From assembly GCA_009869945.1 (NCBI GenBank), contig WIXG01000021.1:248001-312000 (forward strand): DNA of 64,000 nucleotides. The letters run 5' to 3'. Below, piece after piece: positions 49,909 through 62,212 of this stretch. Every line of letters begins with the position of its first letter. Position 1 is the first letter of the stretch. The DNA is from Mesaphorura yosii (lineage: Eukaryota; Arthropoda; Collembola; Poduromorpha; Tullbergiidae). The notes beneath the pieces are model-generated. The model did no database searches and was not told the DNA's origin. It was given only the letters and a program-made list of their open reading frames with translations. Position numbers and translations under genes: made by a program.

Positions 49909-52900
49909 TCATGTCAGGAAGTCCTCCTCGCCATTTTCTTCCTTGATTGTGTAACAGTCTACTTCAAATGCTTCCTTATCTGCAAAAATTCAAATTTTTT
50001 CAATAAAATTCTGCTGATTGTAAAAAATTCAATTTGTTTTGCAACTTACTATCGAATGAAGGTGTTCTCACAGGCGCAGCACGCCCGAGCCTCGGGGGCA
50101 CAGGCGGTGGAACCGTCGGAGGCGACGAAGACGTTGGCGAAGTCTGCGAAGGGCGTCTGTCGAGTCGAGGAGGTACTGGCGGAGGTACGGCCGACGGTGG
50201 CGGTGTGCTTCCCGGCGTCGGACGGGGGCTGGCCTCTTTCGAGGACGGCCCCGGACTCGCTTGCGCGTACGAAGCTCCCGTGTACTCCTCACTTTCAATT
50301 GTGTACTTTGTCGCGGCTGGAATTGCGGACGCTGCCGGACCCGTTGTCGTTGGCGCAATGTTCCACTGCTGAAAGGAAAACGGTGAGCCTCCGTTCGTCG
50401 GAGGGCTGCTAGCGCTGATCAGCTTCGCTTCGCCATTGCCCCGGAGTACGGCGGCGCCGCTTAGGACGTTGGTTTCTTTTTCTCTGACCCCGGCTCCGGA
50501 ACCAGAACCGGGCTTCGGCGGAGGCTGAGGAGGAACTTTGTTCTTTTCGCTGGTGCCCATAGCTGTAACGTAAGATTGGCTGTAAGGATCTGTCTCCCTT
50601 GAGTACGCGTACGAATACGCCGACACCGACTGAGATGAAGACGTGTACTGAGGCTGAACTTCGGCGAAACGGCCTTCGGCCGCTGTCGTGACCGGAGGAG
50701 AAGACGAAAGCTTCCCGTTTCCAATAATGACAGTTGCCGTTGACGAAGAAGAGGACGATGAGTTCGATGAATAAAGTGGTTGCTGCGTGCCGAAAGGCTG
50801 CTGCTCGTGTTGTCGCTGCTGCAGAGTCGGAAATGGGGCGGAGTACAGCCGCTGAGACGCGTACGGCGATTCCTGCGTCGAAAATGGCGACTGTGACGCG
50901 TAGGGCGGCTGATCCTCAGCCGCCGCCGCGTCAGCTGAATACTGCCGTGGCTGGGGAAACGACTGCTGTTGAGGAAGCGGTGGCAGTTTTCGCTTGAGAC
51001 GCTCCTCCACGGAAGAAGCACGCTCGACATGACCGGGGCCTGGGCCTTGGAACTTCCTACCGGGGAACGGAGAAGGAGGAACGAAATCGCGGTCACGGTC
51101 ACGTTCACGCGGTAGTGGCACAGGTTTCGATATCCACATTTCTCGCTCTCGTTCTCGCTCTCTGCCGATTTCACTTTCTTTCTCCCGCGGTGGAGGCGAC
51201 GGCTCCGCGGCCACCTTGCTGCTGCTGACTGGAGCGGCTACTGCTGCTGTGCCCGGCTGTTCGAAGGCGGAGGCTCGATTTCGGACTGACACAGTCGCGA
51301 AAATGTCCTCGCCCGTCGTCCGCGCCGTGGCCATGCTCTTGGGCGAGAACTGAGGCTCTGAAGAGTACGTTGACGTTTCCGAGCTTGAGGTGAGAGAGTA
51401 ATTTGAAGACGTTGTCGCAGGCGTTGTCGTGAACGTGAATGACTTTGATGTCGCTGTTGCTGTCGAGTCGAGCATCGTTGGCGTGAGTGAGTTTGGTGTC
51501 GTGACCGACGTGAGTGAGCTGGAGGTCGTGGAAGGAGTGAGGGTGAGCACACCCGAAGATGAAGACGTCGTGCCGTGTGTGGCGGCTGTGGCAGTGGCGG
51601 TGGTGGGCGCGTACGTGGTTGGTATGTTTTGCGCCTTTGTCGAGTGCACGAAGGTCGGGGACGGTGAGGATTCGCTAAGAGAGCCAGGAGACTGTTTTGT
51701 AGGGCTTACTGGGAGAGGTCGTTGGGTGCCCGACGGCAATTGGGACTTCGAGACGCCCGACGATGTCGTCTTCGGGGATTTGGACAAAAGACCGGAAGCT
51801 GGGCTGCAAGTTTATTCATGCACAAATTTAAATTAGTCATTTTCCCGCGCTGCAGCTGCGCTGTGGCGAATTCTTACTTACCTGGAACGGGGGAATCGCC
51901 CTTTGGCCGAAAGAGTAGGTCCCTTCCTGGCTGCTTCCGCTCCCGCTGCCCGAACTGTCTGGACCAAAACCAATTACTGATGGACCCATATCGCAATTCT
52001 ACTCTCTAACTTCACTAAATTGAAGCCCAATTCCCGCGAAACTTAAAATTATTCCCCCGGAGTCACAAAAACAACACGAAACGACACGGCACAACTACGA
52101 CACAGTCACAAGCTGGAAAAGTTTGCTGGCTGTGTTCGAAATACGTTTACCTGATTTTGATGGCCAGACTTCAAGCAAGTACTGCAGGACTTTGATTGGT
52201 GGCTGGAAGTCGAGGCTCTCCAGGCTCCCGTCGTAGAAGACCATCAGAATGGGGCCGAAGCTCGTGGCCAGCTGAAGAGGGCCCATTTTATTCCGGTCGC
52301 AGAGCGAGCAGACGAGGCTCAGATGCTCGAGAATCAGGAGCAGAGTGCACTAAATCAAGGTGAAAGATTAGTAGAGTGTATTTGAAGGCGAATAATCTTT
52401 TTATATGCAAATTGCAAATTACCCGATTCGGTTTTGGAAGACACTCGATGATGGAGAAGAGAAGCCTCGCGTTGCCTTCCGGATCATCGGGCAGACAAAC
52501 TCCAAGAGCATCGACGAGCATCTGATACAGGCATTTCGTGAGGAGCGGCTCAGGCAGTTCGCGGAGGTAATCTTTCAGCACGCCTGCGAAGAACAAAAGA
52601 GGTCGGTCCAACCAGTTCAAATATTTGAATAAATTAGCATATTCCAACTGAATAATTCTCTGAATCCACCAATCTACGAACACGCACCTGCAATGACGTT
52701 AATGTCTGGCACGTTGTCAGCCGACAGGTCTACCGTTCGAGGACTCCGCTCGAATGCCTCCCGCAGAATCTGCTTTTTGCTCGACGAGCCACAGAGCCTG
52801 TACAGCCCGATGATATCGAGTCCCCTCCGCTCAACCTCCTCAATGCACCGCTGCACGATGAGCGGGACGTTCAGCCCCGAGTCTTCGCGGAGCACGACAT

Positions 52901-55900
52901 TCGCGACGTCAGCACCAAACAGTCCGATGTTCTTCATCTCGCGGCGGAACGCCTCCTGCGGTGGAGTGTGCCTCAGCTTCACGTACAGCGTCCCGCGGGG
53001 CTCGACCTTGATGGCCAGCTGGTGGAAGGCCGAGTTGGGGCTCACGTCGCTGAGGATCTGGAGCAGACTCACCGACCCCTTGTAACAGAGCCGGTGGCGG
53101 AGCTGTGGGTCCCACGAGTAGATGAGGAAGTCAAGCTCCTTGTTGTCTACCAGGTCGAGCTCGAACACTTCGTCCCAGTCAAAGTTCTGGTCGCCCGTGC
53201 ACACGACCGTGCGCGCCTTGTGGTCAAAAATGTTCAAAAGTCAGTGTTTGCTTGTAAGTTATGTTTTAGTACTTGCTAATAATAAAATAGCCGATTTTGG
53301 GGTTCACGAATCTTCATTACTACAGTTTAATTTAATTGGCGTTCAAAACAAACAATATTCGACCAAACAATTTGGTCAAATTGCAACTGCCAAAATAATT
53401 TGGCAGACCAAAACATGCCTTTTCGGTTGGCAGATGTGACAACCAATCAGAGAGCTCCATTTTCTGTTAGATATGGTAGCAGATCTGTCAACCTGCTCAA
53501 GTGCTCAAGAGCCAAGCCGTTTGTTTGAGTACGGCTAATGTTTGTTTGCGTAACAAATTGTTTGTAATAAAATTTTTGTGTCAGTTCGTAATTTTGCACC
53601 ACACAGTCTAAACTTGGATTTATCTCTTTCAAGCCACTTCGGGAATTTTAGTGACCACTAAAAACAAGTCCACGATCACAAAGTTTTCCCACACAGGAGA
53701 TGGTCCATTTCCAGTCGTAATATATTATTTATCAAGTCTCTGGGATGATCAGCTAACTGAACGTGCAACGATAACGAACGAAGCAGACAAGAAGATTTTG
53801 GACAAGATCTTCTCCGGATTGCTCGGTAGTGACACTGACGAAGACGATGCTGAAGAAGTGCAACTGCCTGATGTGAAAAACGAAAGAACAAAGGCTGATG
53901 CTCAAACAGCAACGGAACAAGGAGTATATTTCCTCTGTGTCAAAGTTTGAAGATTTCAACCGGGCATTGCTTTTACTTAAAACACCTGAGAGGAGAAAAA
54001 TTGAAGAACAGATCAATCCTGCGAGTGCGAAAAACCCGAAAATTTCAACAAATCAATCATCTGAATCAGACCAAAGACTTGCAAGAGCCTGGCAATGGGA
54101 TCTGGAGACAGGTGACCCGGTATTCGAGAATCCTGACAAACGTGAGTCATCGGAATAGTTGATAAGCCGATGAAGTAGTATTTCAGCAAACAGTAAATGT
54201 TATTGTTTCGCAGCGTGGGAAAGATTCGTCCCAGAAGCATTTAAGGTGCCGAAGCTGTCCGCCCAATGCTTCAATTCACTGGATATCCAAGCTCTTCAAT
54301 GCTTCATAGATGGAATGCGACGTAATCAAGAGAGATTTGTGGTTTCAATTAAAGGCGACTTTCCTACCGCTGGGGTTACTGAGCCTAAGTTATTAAGAAG
54401 AATCTTGGCTACGGATTTGAAGAAAGTTTTCGTCAAAAGAACTCTCGGCGTGGGCATCAGACATATTCATGTTAAGAAACTAAACCAAGATTTAATTCCC
54501 TACACGGAATTATCGGATGGTGAACCTTCGCTTGGAAGCAACACCAATTTTACTGATGGTGAGGCACTATTACGCTGCTAAATGCAAGAAAGCGAGCCTA
54601 CGCCTGTGCTAATCGTGAATTGTTTAATTTGTTTACTTGCAGTTCTAATTCAATGGTTAACAAGAACGCCTTATACGGCCATTATGGTCTTGAAACCTTT
54701 TGGTGTCGAAATCTGAAGTGCCTACTACGACCCTGTGTTACCGCTTTCGCTAAAGTCGACTTTGGGGCTCAAAATCCGATCAGCGTTGTCAAGCGGTTCA
54801 CATGTGACACAAGTCATCATGTCATTTACATGGTCCACTGCTTGGCTTGGAAAGAATCAAGAATATAATCAAATCATGTTGGATCCACAACCGATTTAAA
54901 TTCCCGTCCGAGACATCACTTGGATGGTGCAAATCGCATAAAACAAATGGTGGATGTCAGAAATTATCCCCGTCGGAGATTGAAGACTGTATTGCGAATG
55001 AAAAGGACCCTGGCGAATTCCGACGTGATTCTCATGTGCACTTTGCATATGAACACAAAGAGGACGAGAGATTCTTAAGGTCACAATCTTGCAAACTGTT
55101 CCAGCCAACGCTAACGCGAAAGCAATAGAAGACGAATCCAAACGAGCTACTGGTTCCTACAATCACAAAGGATTGGGAAGAGGAGGACTGAACGCGTTTG
55201 GAGGATAACACGGCCATTGATCCGGTCTCACTCCACAGGCCCTGAGTCACAAAAGTCACCTCACTCGCGTTCTCCATTCGTGATGGTGAAGAGTTGAAAG
55301 ATTAGGTTCTACACCACCTCAGAAGCTATACGCTGTCAAATGTTCAGTTAAGTTCAGTTTTTCGTTGTGAAGTCTCTCAAAGTCTTATCACAACAATGTT
55401 ATCTACAACCGTTATTGTTGGGCTAATAAAACGTTAAGTATATAACATTGCTTACCTTGTGCACGCGGTCGCACTCCAGCACGCAGTACAGGTCACGCGT
55501 TCGCACCATCGACGAGTCTGTGGCGCGGACGGTGCTTCTGAGGGCACGGCCCGCGAGGAGGTGCACGCGCAGGATGCCCGAGTGGCCGTGCATTTGGAGG
55601 CGATGGCGCTCCAGGCCTCCGGGGACGCTCATGTCGGACGCGGCGGAGGGCGGTCGCTCGATTTTGTAGCGGACAAACTCAGACGGGTTGATTGTTAGCA
55701 GCTTCAGGCGGGAGTCGCCAGCAGCAACCGCGGCAGCGCCGCTTCCCGGGGCAGATGTCGCGTTTGTGAGCGAGGCGGCGGCCGAAGGAGCCACGGAGGA
55801 GGTCAGCGAAGGGCGGGTGAGTATCCCCGGAATTCCACCGTCGAGTAGTCCGCTTATTCCACTGATTCCGCCGATTCCACTCAGGACACCGTCTCTCATT

Positions 55901-58900
55901 CCACCTATTCCACTTAACACGCCATCCCTGTCGCGGTCTCGGTCTCGTAGCAGGCTGCTGTCTGGTCTCGTGAAATCTCGTCCGCTGGTGAAGTCCGTCG
56001 TTGTCCTACCCGCACCGACGCCCAGGCCAAGCCCGCCAAGCATTCCCGTGCCCGTGAGCCCCGAGAGACCCGCGCCTGCCGTAGCACCGCCCGTAAGACG
56101 TGAGACGATGCTGTCCGTGGTCGCATCATGTAAATCGTCTTTCAGCAAACTTTCTCGATTTAGCAGATCACGTCCAATTAACGATCTGCTGAGAATATCC
56201 TTCCTAAGCATTATTGATGAGTCTGCGTCCTTCTCTCGCTCGCGCTCCCGTTCACGTTCGCGGTCGCGGTCTCGCTGCTCGGAGAGTCGTTGGAGCAACG
56301 ATGAAGTCGGAGACGCGGCTCCGGCTGCTCGGAGTGCGGCTGCGACTGCTCCCGTTGATGCTGCGGCACTCTCCGAAATTAAATCTCTTGAGCGTGACGG
56401 CGTGAGCGCTAATCTCCTCAGCGGGTCAGTCGAAGACAGACTTTCTTTCGAGAGCGATGAGGAAACTTTCAGCGACGGGTCACGAATTCCGAGCGAAGCG
56501 AGCGCAGAGGAGGCTGATGGCGAGCGGGCGGCGGCGAGTGCGCGTGCGAGCGTCGAGTCGCCGCCTGTTAAGCCGCCGGAGGGGGAACTGCCGAGCAAGT
56601 GTGAACGATAAGAGTAGTAAGGCTGATCCTGGAAAGTAAAGAGTAATAAAAGAGAAAGTGATTAGTGGCAATGGCGAGTTTCATTCGAGCCAATATGAAA
56701 CCCTTTTGAGAGACAAAACGAGACGGGAGACGTAAAAGGATTTGGTTCTAATCTGTAATCTTTTATCTTTGTCTTAGCTTTTTCACTCTGCCGGACCGGG
56801 CAGGATAATGAAAATTGTGTAATACTACTGCTTTTAAAGGATCAGAGATCAATTATTCGGTCGGTCTTCCTTCTAATCTGAATCTGATCTACTTTCACCA
56901 AAATAATTGACTCTCGGCACTAGCAAGTTAAAACTTACTCAATTGCAGTGCACTGCGCATAATTAAAATGATTTACATCAACACGACCGTAATTTTGCAA
57001 TTTATTGCTGCCTGCCAGGCCCGAAGCATGAAAATTATACGCGCTTTGTGATTATACAGAAGAAGCATTATTCCAGTGCACGATAAGAAGCCAAGCTAAG
57101 CAAACGAACACGAACACAAAGCACAAATTATGCAATTATACAGCCTAGTGCACAAATAAAAAATGTGAAATTAATGCACGATCATTTGTTACTACTGCAA
57201 GTAGTGCTAGCTTGCACGGGTTTCTTTCATTTTTCATGAACATGAACAAACGGGCTACGCTTAATTGCGTAATCGTAATCGTAAATAAAATGGTCACCGT
57301 GCAATTCGGTAAGGTTTCAGGCTAAAAATAGCACTTAAACTGCATGTCTGGATGCAATGCATTGGAACAACTGGTACGCACGAGCCGGGGCAATAAACCT
57401 TAAAATTTTGACGACAGTTTGCAAACTCCTAAATTGCAATTGCACATGACGTAAAAAAACCCACACGGTCATAAATCGATGGGGACCTGGAGTGGTATAG
57501 TGAATGTGGATTTAAATGGAGGCATGTGCTCCGGTTATTTTCATCCAACAGTAATGAATTGTTAATGCAAATTGCTAATTGTCAATCCTGAAACGCCGTA
57601 CGTATCGGTGCCACCATAACACAATTCGCAAATTGTAACAACAGTTGCATTGCAAGAAATGCAGTGCATCAGTACATGGCTTTGGAATGCAAATCAAGCG
57701 ATTAAGAACGATAAACCTATCGGAGAAGGCCAAAATAGGGCACTAATGGACATTTTATGTCGCCATTACCTTTGTCGGCCTCGGCCTATAAGTAAAGGCG
57801 CTCTAAACGAGACTGAATTCATTCGCGTTCGCGTTCATTTCGCCAGGAATTTCGAGATCAGCGTTTACATTGAAGATGAAGGCACTCATGCACGAGTTCT
57901 GACCCACATTTTCTGGACAAAATCCACCCTTTCGGGCTAAACCCGAAAGCCGTGACACTGGAGCCTTGCAGGCCTCGCAGGCCTCGCAGGCTGATCTTCT
58001 ACTTTATCGGAGCCTACATAGTTTTCAAGGCATGCTTCATGGGCTTTAATTTACTTCGAAATTTCGCACTCCTGAAGGCCGAGTCTATCAAGGAAGCTGT
58101 GCTGAATTCAGGATTGGTGTTCTGCTACGTCGTCATCGTCATTGTCGCCCTCAACACAATCACCAATCGCGATCGCTACATTTATTTCTTCAACATCTTC
58201 ATCGCGTGGAGTTCCGTGTGGAAGCGTTTGCAGTTGAACCGCGAAGATCCCGTGTTCAAGCGCATAGACTGCGACGTGTGCACCAAAATATTTGATTTCA
58301 TCGTCAAATATTACTCGTTTATCGTGTTTCTGACCACGCTGGGAATGAACCTCGAAAATCTCTACTCTACACGGAATTTCTGCTCCGTTGCAGCAGCTCT
58401 GCGAGGACTCCGCCGTTTTTCACGCGGCCGTCATCGCGAGTTTGTTTGTGGACTTTAGCTCTTATCGGTACCTGCTTCCTATCTTTTCTTTCATCTGGCG
58501 CACACCAGATCCACTGGGAAACGATTATACGTTCGATTGCCACCAGCTTATTCACGACGCGGTCGAACACGGCGCCCAAGAGCATTACGAAACGATCAGT
58601 ACGAGGCAGCAAAAGGTTCGAATTTACCGCTCTGAGCAGCCGCTCAACCAAGAATTCAACTGCTGCATGTCTCGCGTAATTCTTCCAACGGCTTTCTCGC
58701 TTGTGATTGGCCTCGCCTTCTGCGGCTTGATAATCACGCTGTATCTCTTCACTCATCTTGGGTTCGCAATTTTTTCCATTATGACCCTCTCGAATATTGT
58801 CGTGCTAGTGCTGGTCCGCGTTGGGTAACACTCGTGCGCCGTCACCTACACGAAATCTGTGTTCTACCTTCGACTCTCGAGGCTCCACCAGGCAGCAAGG

Positions 58901-61900
58901 CGGGGCCGAGCGAATGGCGCTCGTGCAGGCCGCTAAAAGTGAGGGTCGGAACCATCATGTACTTTGAGCGCTACACGAGACTTCGGATTTACGGCATGAT
59001 TCTGTAATTGGTCATGAAGATCTCGACTGCCATGTAATTTGTAGGCGTAGGCGAGTAATTCGAGTATTGAAATGCTTAGGCTGACTGCTTAGATACAATA
59101 AATTGGAAGTTTGAAGAAGAAAATGATGAAATGTGCCATGCAATAATTTCATTATCAACTCCGCAGAACTCGCAAACGCGAGCTTATGGTCTATCGCGTG
59201 TTCGTTTTCTCATTTCTTGTTCACGCCACGCAAGGCACTAGGCTCGCTATCGCTACAACGGCACACGATACAAAGACACAATGGAGAAAGTCAATTCATA
59301 TTCCATCGGGAATTTCATGAGCGCCTGAACTAAACGCGAACATGAACGCGTCAAGTCAAGTTCGCTGGCTCTTGAGCTGAGGCGTTTTTGTTCTCATGTT
59401 GAGTTATCTGCTAAGCTCATTGTCGTTGTCGGCGAATGGCGAAATGGTAAATGGAAGACAAAACGGTAACGACACGAAAATTCTGCTGACTGCTTTTGCT
59501 TTCGCACTTTCTCTTTATCATTCTCGTACGTATTTCGATTTTCAATGTATTTTGTGGTGGTGGAGGAAGACATAAATATCAAAACTTTTATTTCATTCTG
59601 CACTGGGTGCGGGTCCTTAAAAGGTTTTCCATCTGAGCGAGGCCAATGTAATTTTCGGGATAACAAAGGAGAAAACGAAGACGGCGAAGATCGAGATTCA
59701 GCATTTCAGCTCAGGAGGAGGTGAAGGAAAGCAAAGGAAGAGAAAGGTAAAATGAAGACGGAGAAGGAAAAGATTAGTAACTAAAAGCAGTGCCAGCGCC
59801 AGTGCATCTTCGCTCTCGCCTTTGCTCTCATCTCATTCTCATGTCTGTCTATGTGTCTATTTGTCTCTTTCTTCAGCACAGCGTAGCGCGGTGGTGGAGG
59901 CACCTCGCCTTCGATTTCTTACCTGTCTGGTTCTATCAAGCAGCGAGAGGTTCTCGGCGCTGTAAGTAAACTTGGCAGCTCTTTGTGTTTGCAGGAGTTC
60001 GAGATCTCGATTTGTTTTGAGTCTTTCGTAAATGGCACTAGTGGAGGGAGCCCGTGTCAACCAAGAACGGTAGTCTCCTGAGCTGAACACACCCGGTGAT
60101 GAAGGAACGATCCGACCAAGTCCGCCGCTCAGCCCTGCAGAAAAAGAACACAAGATATTCGTTAGCGTTAGCCGCACGTATCGTAACATTTAAGCACAAA
60201 ATTCAAAATTTCCCGCTTCAAAAATGATAAAAATGATAATGATTCATTGTCCGTCCGAGCCAACGGACGCCAACGCGAAAACGCGACCTGCCCTGCCAAT
60301 TGCCAATTTCCTTTCATTTGAGTGCTTGGCCACGGCGAGGCGCGGCGTGGGTTTGGACGGACCTCTCAGGTTAATTCTTTATTTAGATGCAAATTATTCC
60401 TTCTAGATTCATATCACGGCTTCAGACGACGACAGCGACGGCCGGCACGAAAGAAAAAGCGAAGTACGACAAGAACCAAGAGAATACAAGAATGCGAATA
60501 CCTCAAGCAAAGCATGGCGAAGTTGGCGAAGCAAAGCACCTGCTTCAAATTCATTGCATTAGCATTCTCTTTCAACCCGCAGCGCAGCGCCGGAATAGGA
60601 AATCGAATCGAACTGAATCAATACTCGTAATAGAATGTCAACACCGTCATTTCACTGCTACTGCTATTAATGTGAATTTTTGGCAGAAACTCGCCTTCAT
60701 GCAGCGGGCAGGTTAATTTCGTCGTGCCTCCGTGTAGCGAAAGAATTCTTTTCCTTTCATGTTTCGATGTTTTCAGCAAAACAAACAGTAAGAACAGAGC
60801 ACAGTAAAGATGGGCCAGGCCCAAGATTACCACGTTGTGTCGCAATATTTACTCAGAGCCACTTGTGCTTTGCTCTTGTGTCTTGTGTGGTCTGGAAAAT
60901 CGCTGTTTGCAGTTTGCAGCTAAAATTAAGTATTATTGATTGAGTGCCGGCTTGTGTACGCGTAATGATACGTCTACCTCAAAGTAGACAGACGGCGGAG
61001 GCACGTAAAAGAAAGGCTGAAGTCGAGGCTCAGTGCAGGATTTTAAGTTAAAAGGAGAACAGAAGCAGAACAAAACACGAGACGAGAAAACATGCGGCAT
61101 GCCTTTCAGCCAGAAGTGAGATAGATTTGACAAGTGTACATGAAATGTAATGGAGAAAGCAGCACGACGACGTGGCGGTTCAGTTCAGAGATCTCACCGA
61201 CCCGAAACGCCAAAACCCGGCCAGGCCAAAAAGCAGCGGTAGCAAAATAAACGAGACACGAGAATGATCGTGCATTATTTTCTTTGTCATGTAAAATATG
61301 TGTCTTGTGTCTTGTTTTGTGTCTCTCCGTTCGTTTGTGTGTTATTGCATAATGTGGCTCTGTACTGTGTTCTTTCAACCCTGTAGATATGTACGTGGGA
61401 AAGTGTACTTGAAAAACAAGCCGAACCTCTGAGAATATTGTTCCTCGTGCCGAGTCAGTCAAGCCAAGCCAGACACAAGCCATGCCGCAAAACACGACCC
61501 AAGTCAAGTCGAGTCGAATCGCATTTTAATTGAAGTGTCATGCAAAATGGAAAGAAATGGCGAATACGAAAGGAAAGCAGAACAAAGAGAAAGCCAGATT
61601 CCAGCATTGGAAAAAATTGTGCCTTCTAGTTGAGTTGATCCTTTTACTTTTACATGCATACGCTAAAACGATTTATAGATTCGTGGCTCGCGGCTCGTAG
61701 ATTCTTTGAAATCTTTTTGGGCGTAATTAAAACACGCATGAGGAAATGAAATGAAAGGAAATCGTGACGCAGCATAAAGGGAAATGTACCTCGGTCTCTT
61801 CGTGGTGTGGGCATTTCCGGAGCCGACGCAGCACCGTCACTTTCATCCTGGCTGTCCATGCCCGAGGCGAGGAGCAGAGCACGTCGTCCGGCCGCCAGGC

Positions 61901-62212
61901 TGGACTGAATGTCCGGGATGAGCGTGCTTCGTTTGTGGTTGTCGAAGCGGACGGACGCCGCGTGCTTCCGCCCGAGCCCTGCGCCTCCGCCTGCGCGGCC
62001 GCCCCGAATAAAGTCGCGAGGCAGTGAATTGCTCCGGCCGCCGTTCGTCGTGCTCAGGCCGAGCGAGCGTCGCGTCGAGGCGGAGAGCGCGCCGAGGCCG
62101 CTCGACGACCGAATCGATGGCGTGTACATCATCGCTTCTGAATCGGAGGCGTAGTCCAGCACTGGCTTGGCTCGGCGTGGCGGCGGTACGGACAGGCGGC
62201 CGCTTGCGGGTC
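49909..62212 (-). CDS. syd-1: SYD-1 / SYDE-type synaptic RhoGAP (5' part outside window)
   Basis: Exons read on the minus strand: 62212-61790, 60134-59923, 56628-55456, 53216-52688, 52583-52423, 52349-52151, 51958-51882, ~51769-50050, 49979-49909 (about 1520 codons). The order is a Ser/Gly/Arg-rich N-terminal region with a 'DRDREREREREREKD' run and 'DGVLSGIGG' repeats, then a C2 domain ('GILRVHLLAGRAL', joined across a 2.2-kb intron at 'VHK|ARTVV'), then RhoGAP. The RhoGAP arginine finger is present in 'GLYRLCGSSSKKQILREAF', along with 'NVPLIVQRCIEEVERRGLD'. The Pro/Ser-rich C-terminal tail (~570 residues) has two class II SH3 ligands 'PPPVPPRL'. SYD-1 proteins organise presynaptic active zones. 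The PDZ domain found in invertebrate SYD-1 is not in this window. The junction near 51769-51803 is uncertain: the more standard-looking acceptor at 51803 shifts the frame. Confidence 0.88.
53612..54716 (+). CDS. Unrecognised spliced gene nested in a syd-1 intron
   Basis: Lies on the opposite strand inside the 53217-55455 intron of syd-1. A consistent chain is an open frame from ~53612 to 53872, a 73-nt intron, 53946-54141, 54214-54558 and 54643-54716; the last two introns have strong signals and matching phases. The 5' end is unclear: the first frame has no ATG, so either an upstream exon is missing or translation begins at ATG 53898 without the first intron. The encoded protein is hydrophilic with an acidic stretch ('GSDTDEDDAEE'), then 'KPWERFVPEAFKVPKLSAQ' and 'TDLKKVFVKRTLGVG'. 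I do not recognise a domain. After the stop the same frame stays open for 61 codons, and a second open piece at about 55050-55230 ends 'HKGLGRGGLNAFGG'. The locus may be longer or decaying. Confidence 0.5.
55425..55430 (+). terminator. AATAAA, possible poly(A) signal of the nested gene
   Basis: Canonical hexamer on the + strand near the edge of the syd-1 intron. It fits a + strand transcript running from ~53.6 kb to here. Confidence 0.35.
57952..59007 (+). pseudogene. Broken chemoreceptor-like multi-TM gene nested in a syd-1 intron
   Basis: An insect-type gustatory/odorant-receptor-like protein broken across frames. Frame one (57952-58380) gives 'LIFYFIGAYIVFKACFMGF', 'GLVFCYVVIVIVALN' and 'YYSFIVFLTTLGMNLENL'. 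Frame two (about 58388-58828) continues with 'SRVILPTAFSLVIGLAFC' and 'FSIMTLSNIVVLVLV'. Short pieces in further frames give 'CAVTYTKSVFYLRLSR' and the terminal 'SCRPLKVRVGTIMYFERYT'. At least three frame changes, no in-frame ATG and no plausible intron donors indicate a pseudogene. The terminal block 'RPLKVRVG' followed by 'T' residues resembles, from memory, springtail chemoreceptors. It lies within the 56629-59922 intron, on the opposite strand to syd-1. The receptor call is by membrane pattern plus the terminal block, so moderate. Confidence 0.6.

Noticed and set aside
53873-53945. Frameshift between the two open pieces of the nested gene
   Set aside because: A 73-nt intron with GT and AG ends and matching phase explains the change without a mutation, although the donor is weak.
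54714-54716. TGA in the nested gene read as a possible selenocysteine codon because the frame continues for 61 codons
   Set aside because: The downstream peptide shows no selenoprotein context or family match and I cannot see a SECIS element; an open run of that length can occur by chance.
55688-56611. 307-codon + strand open frame opposite the large syd-1 exon
   Set aside because: Mirror of a GC-rich, repetitive Ser/Arg/Gly coding exon. The minus strand has correct splice sites and joins to the C2 domain.
57929-57949. Perfect 8-bp inverted repeat (CTTTCGGG / CCCGAAAG) with a 5-base loop just upstream of the chemoreceptor pseudogene
   Set aside because: Too short and isolated to be a transposon end or RNA structure; expected by chance in 64 kb.
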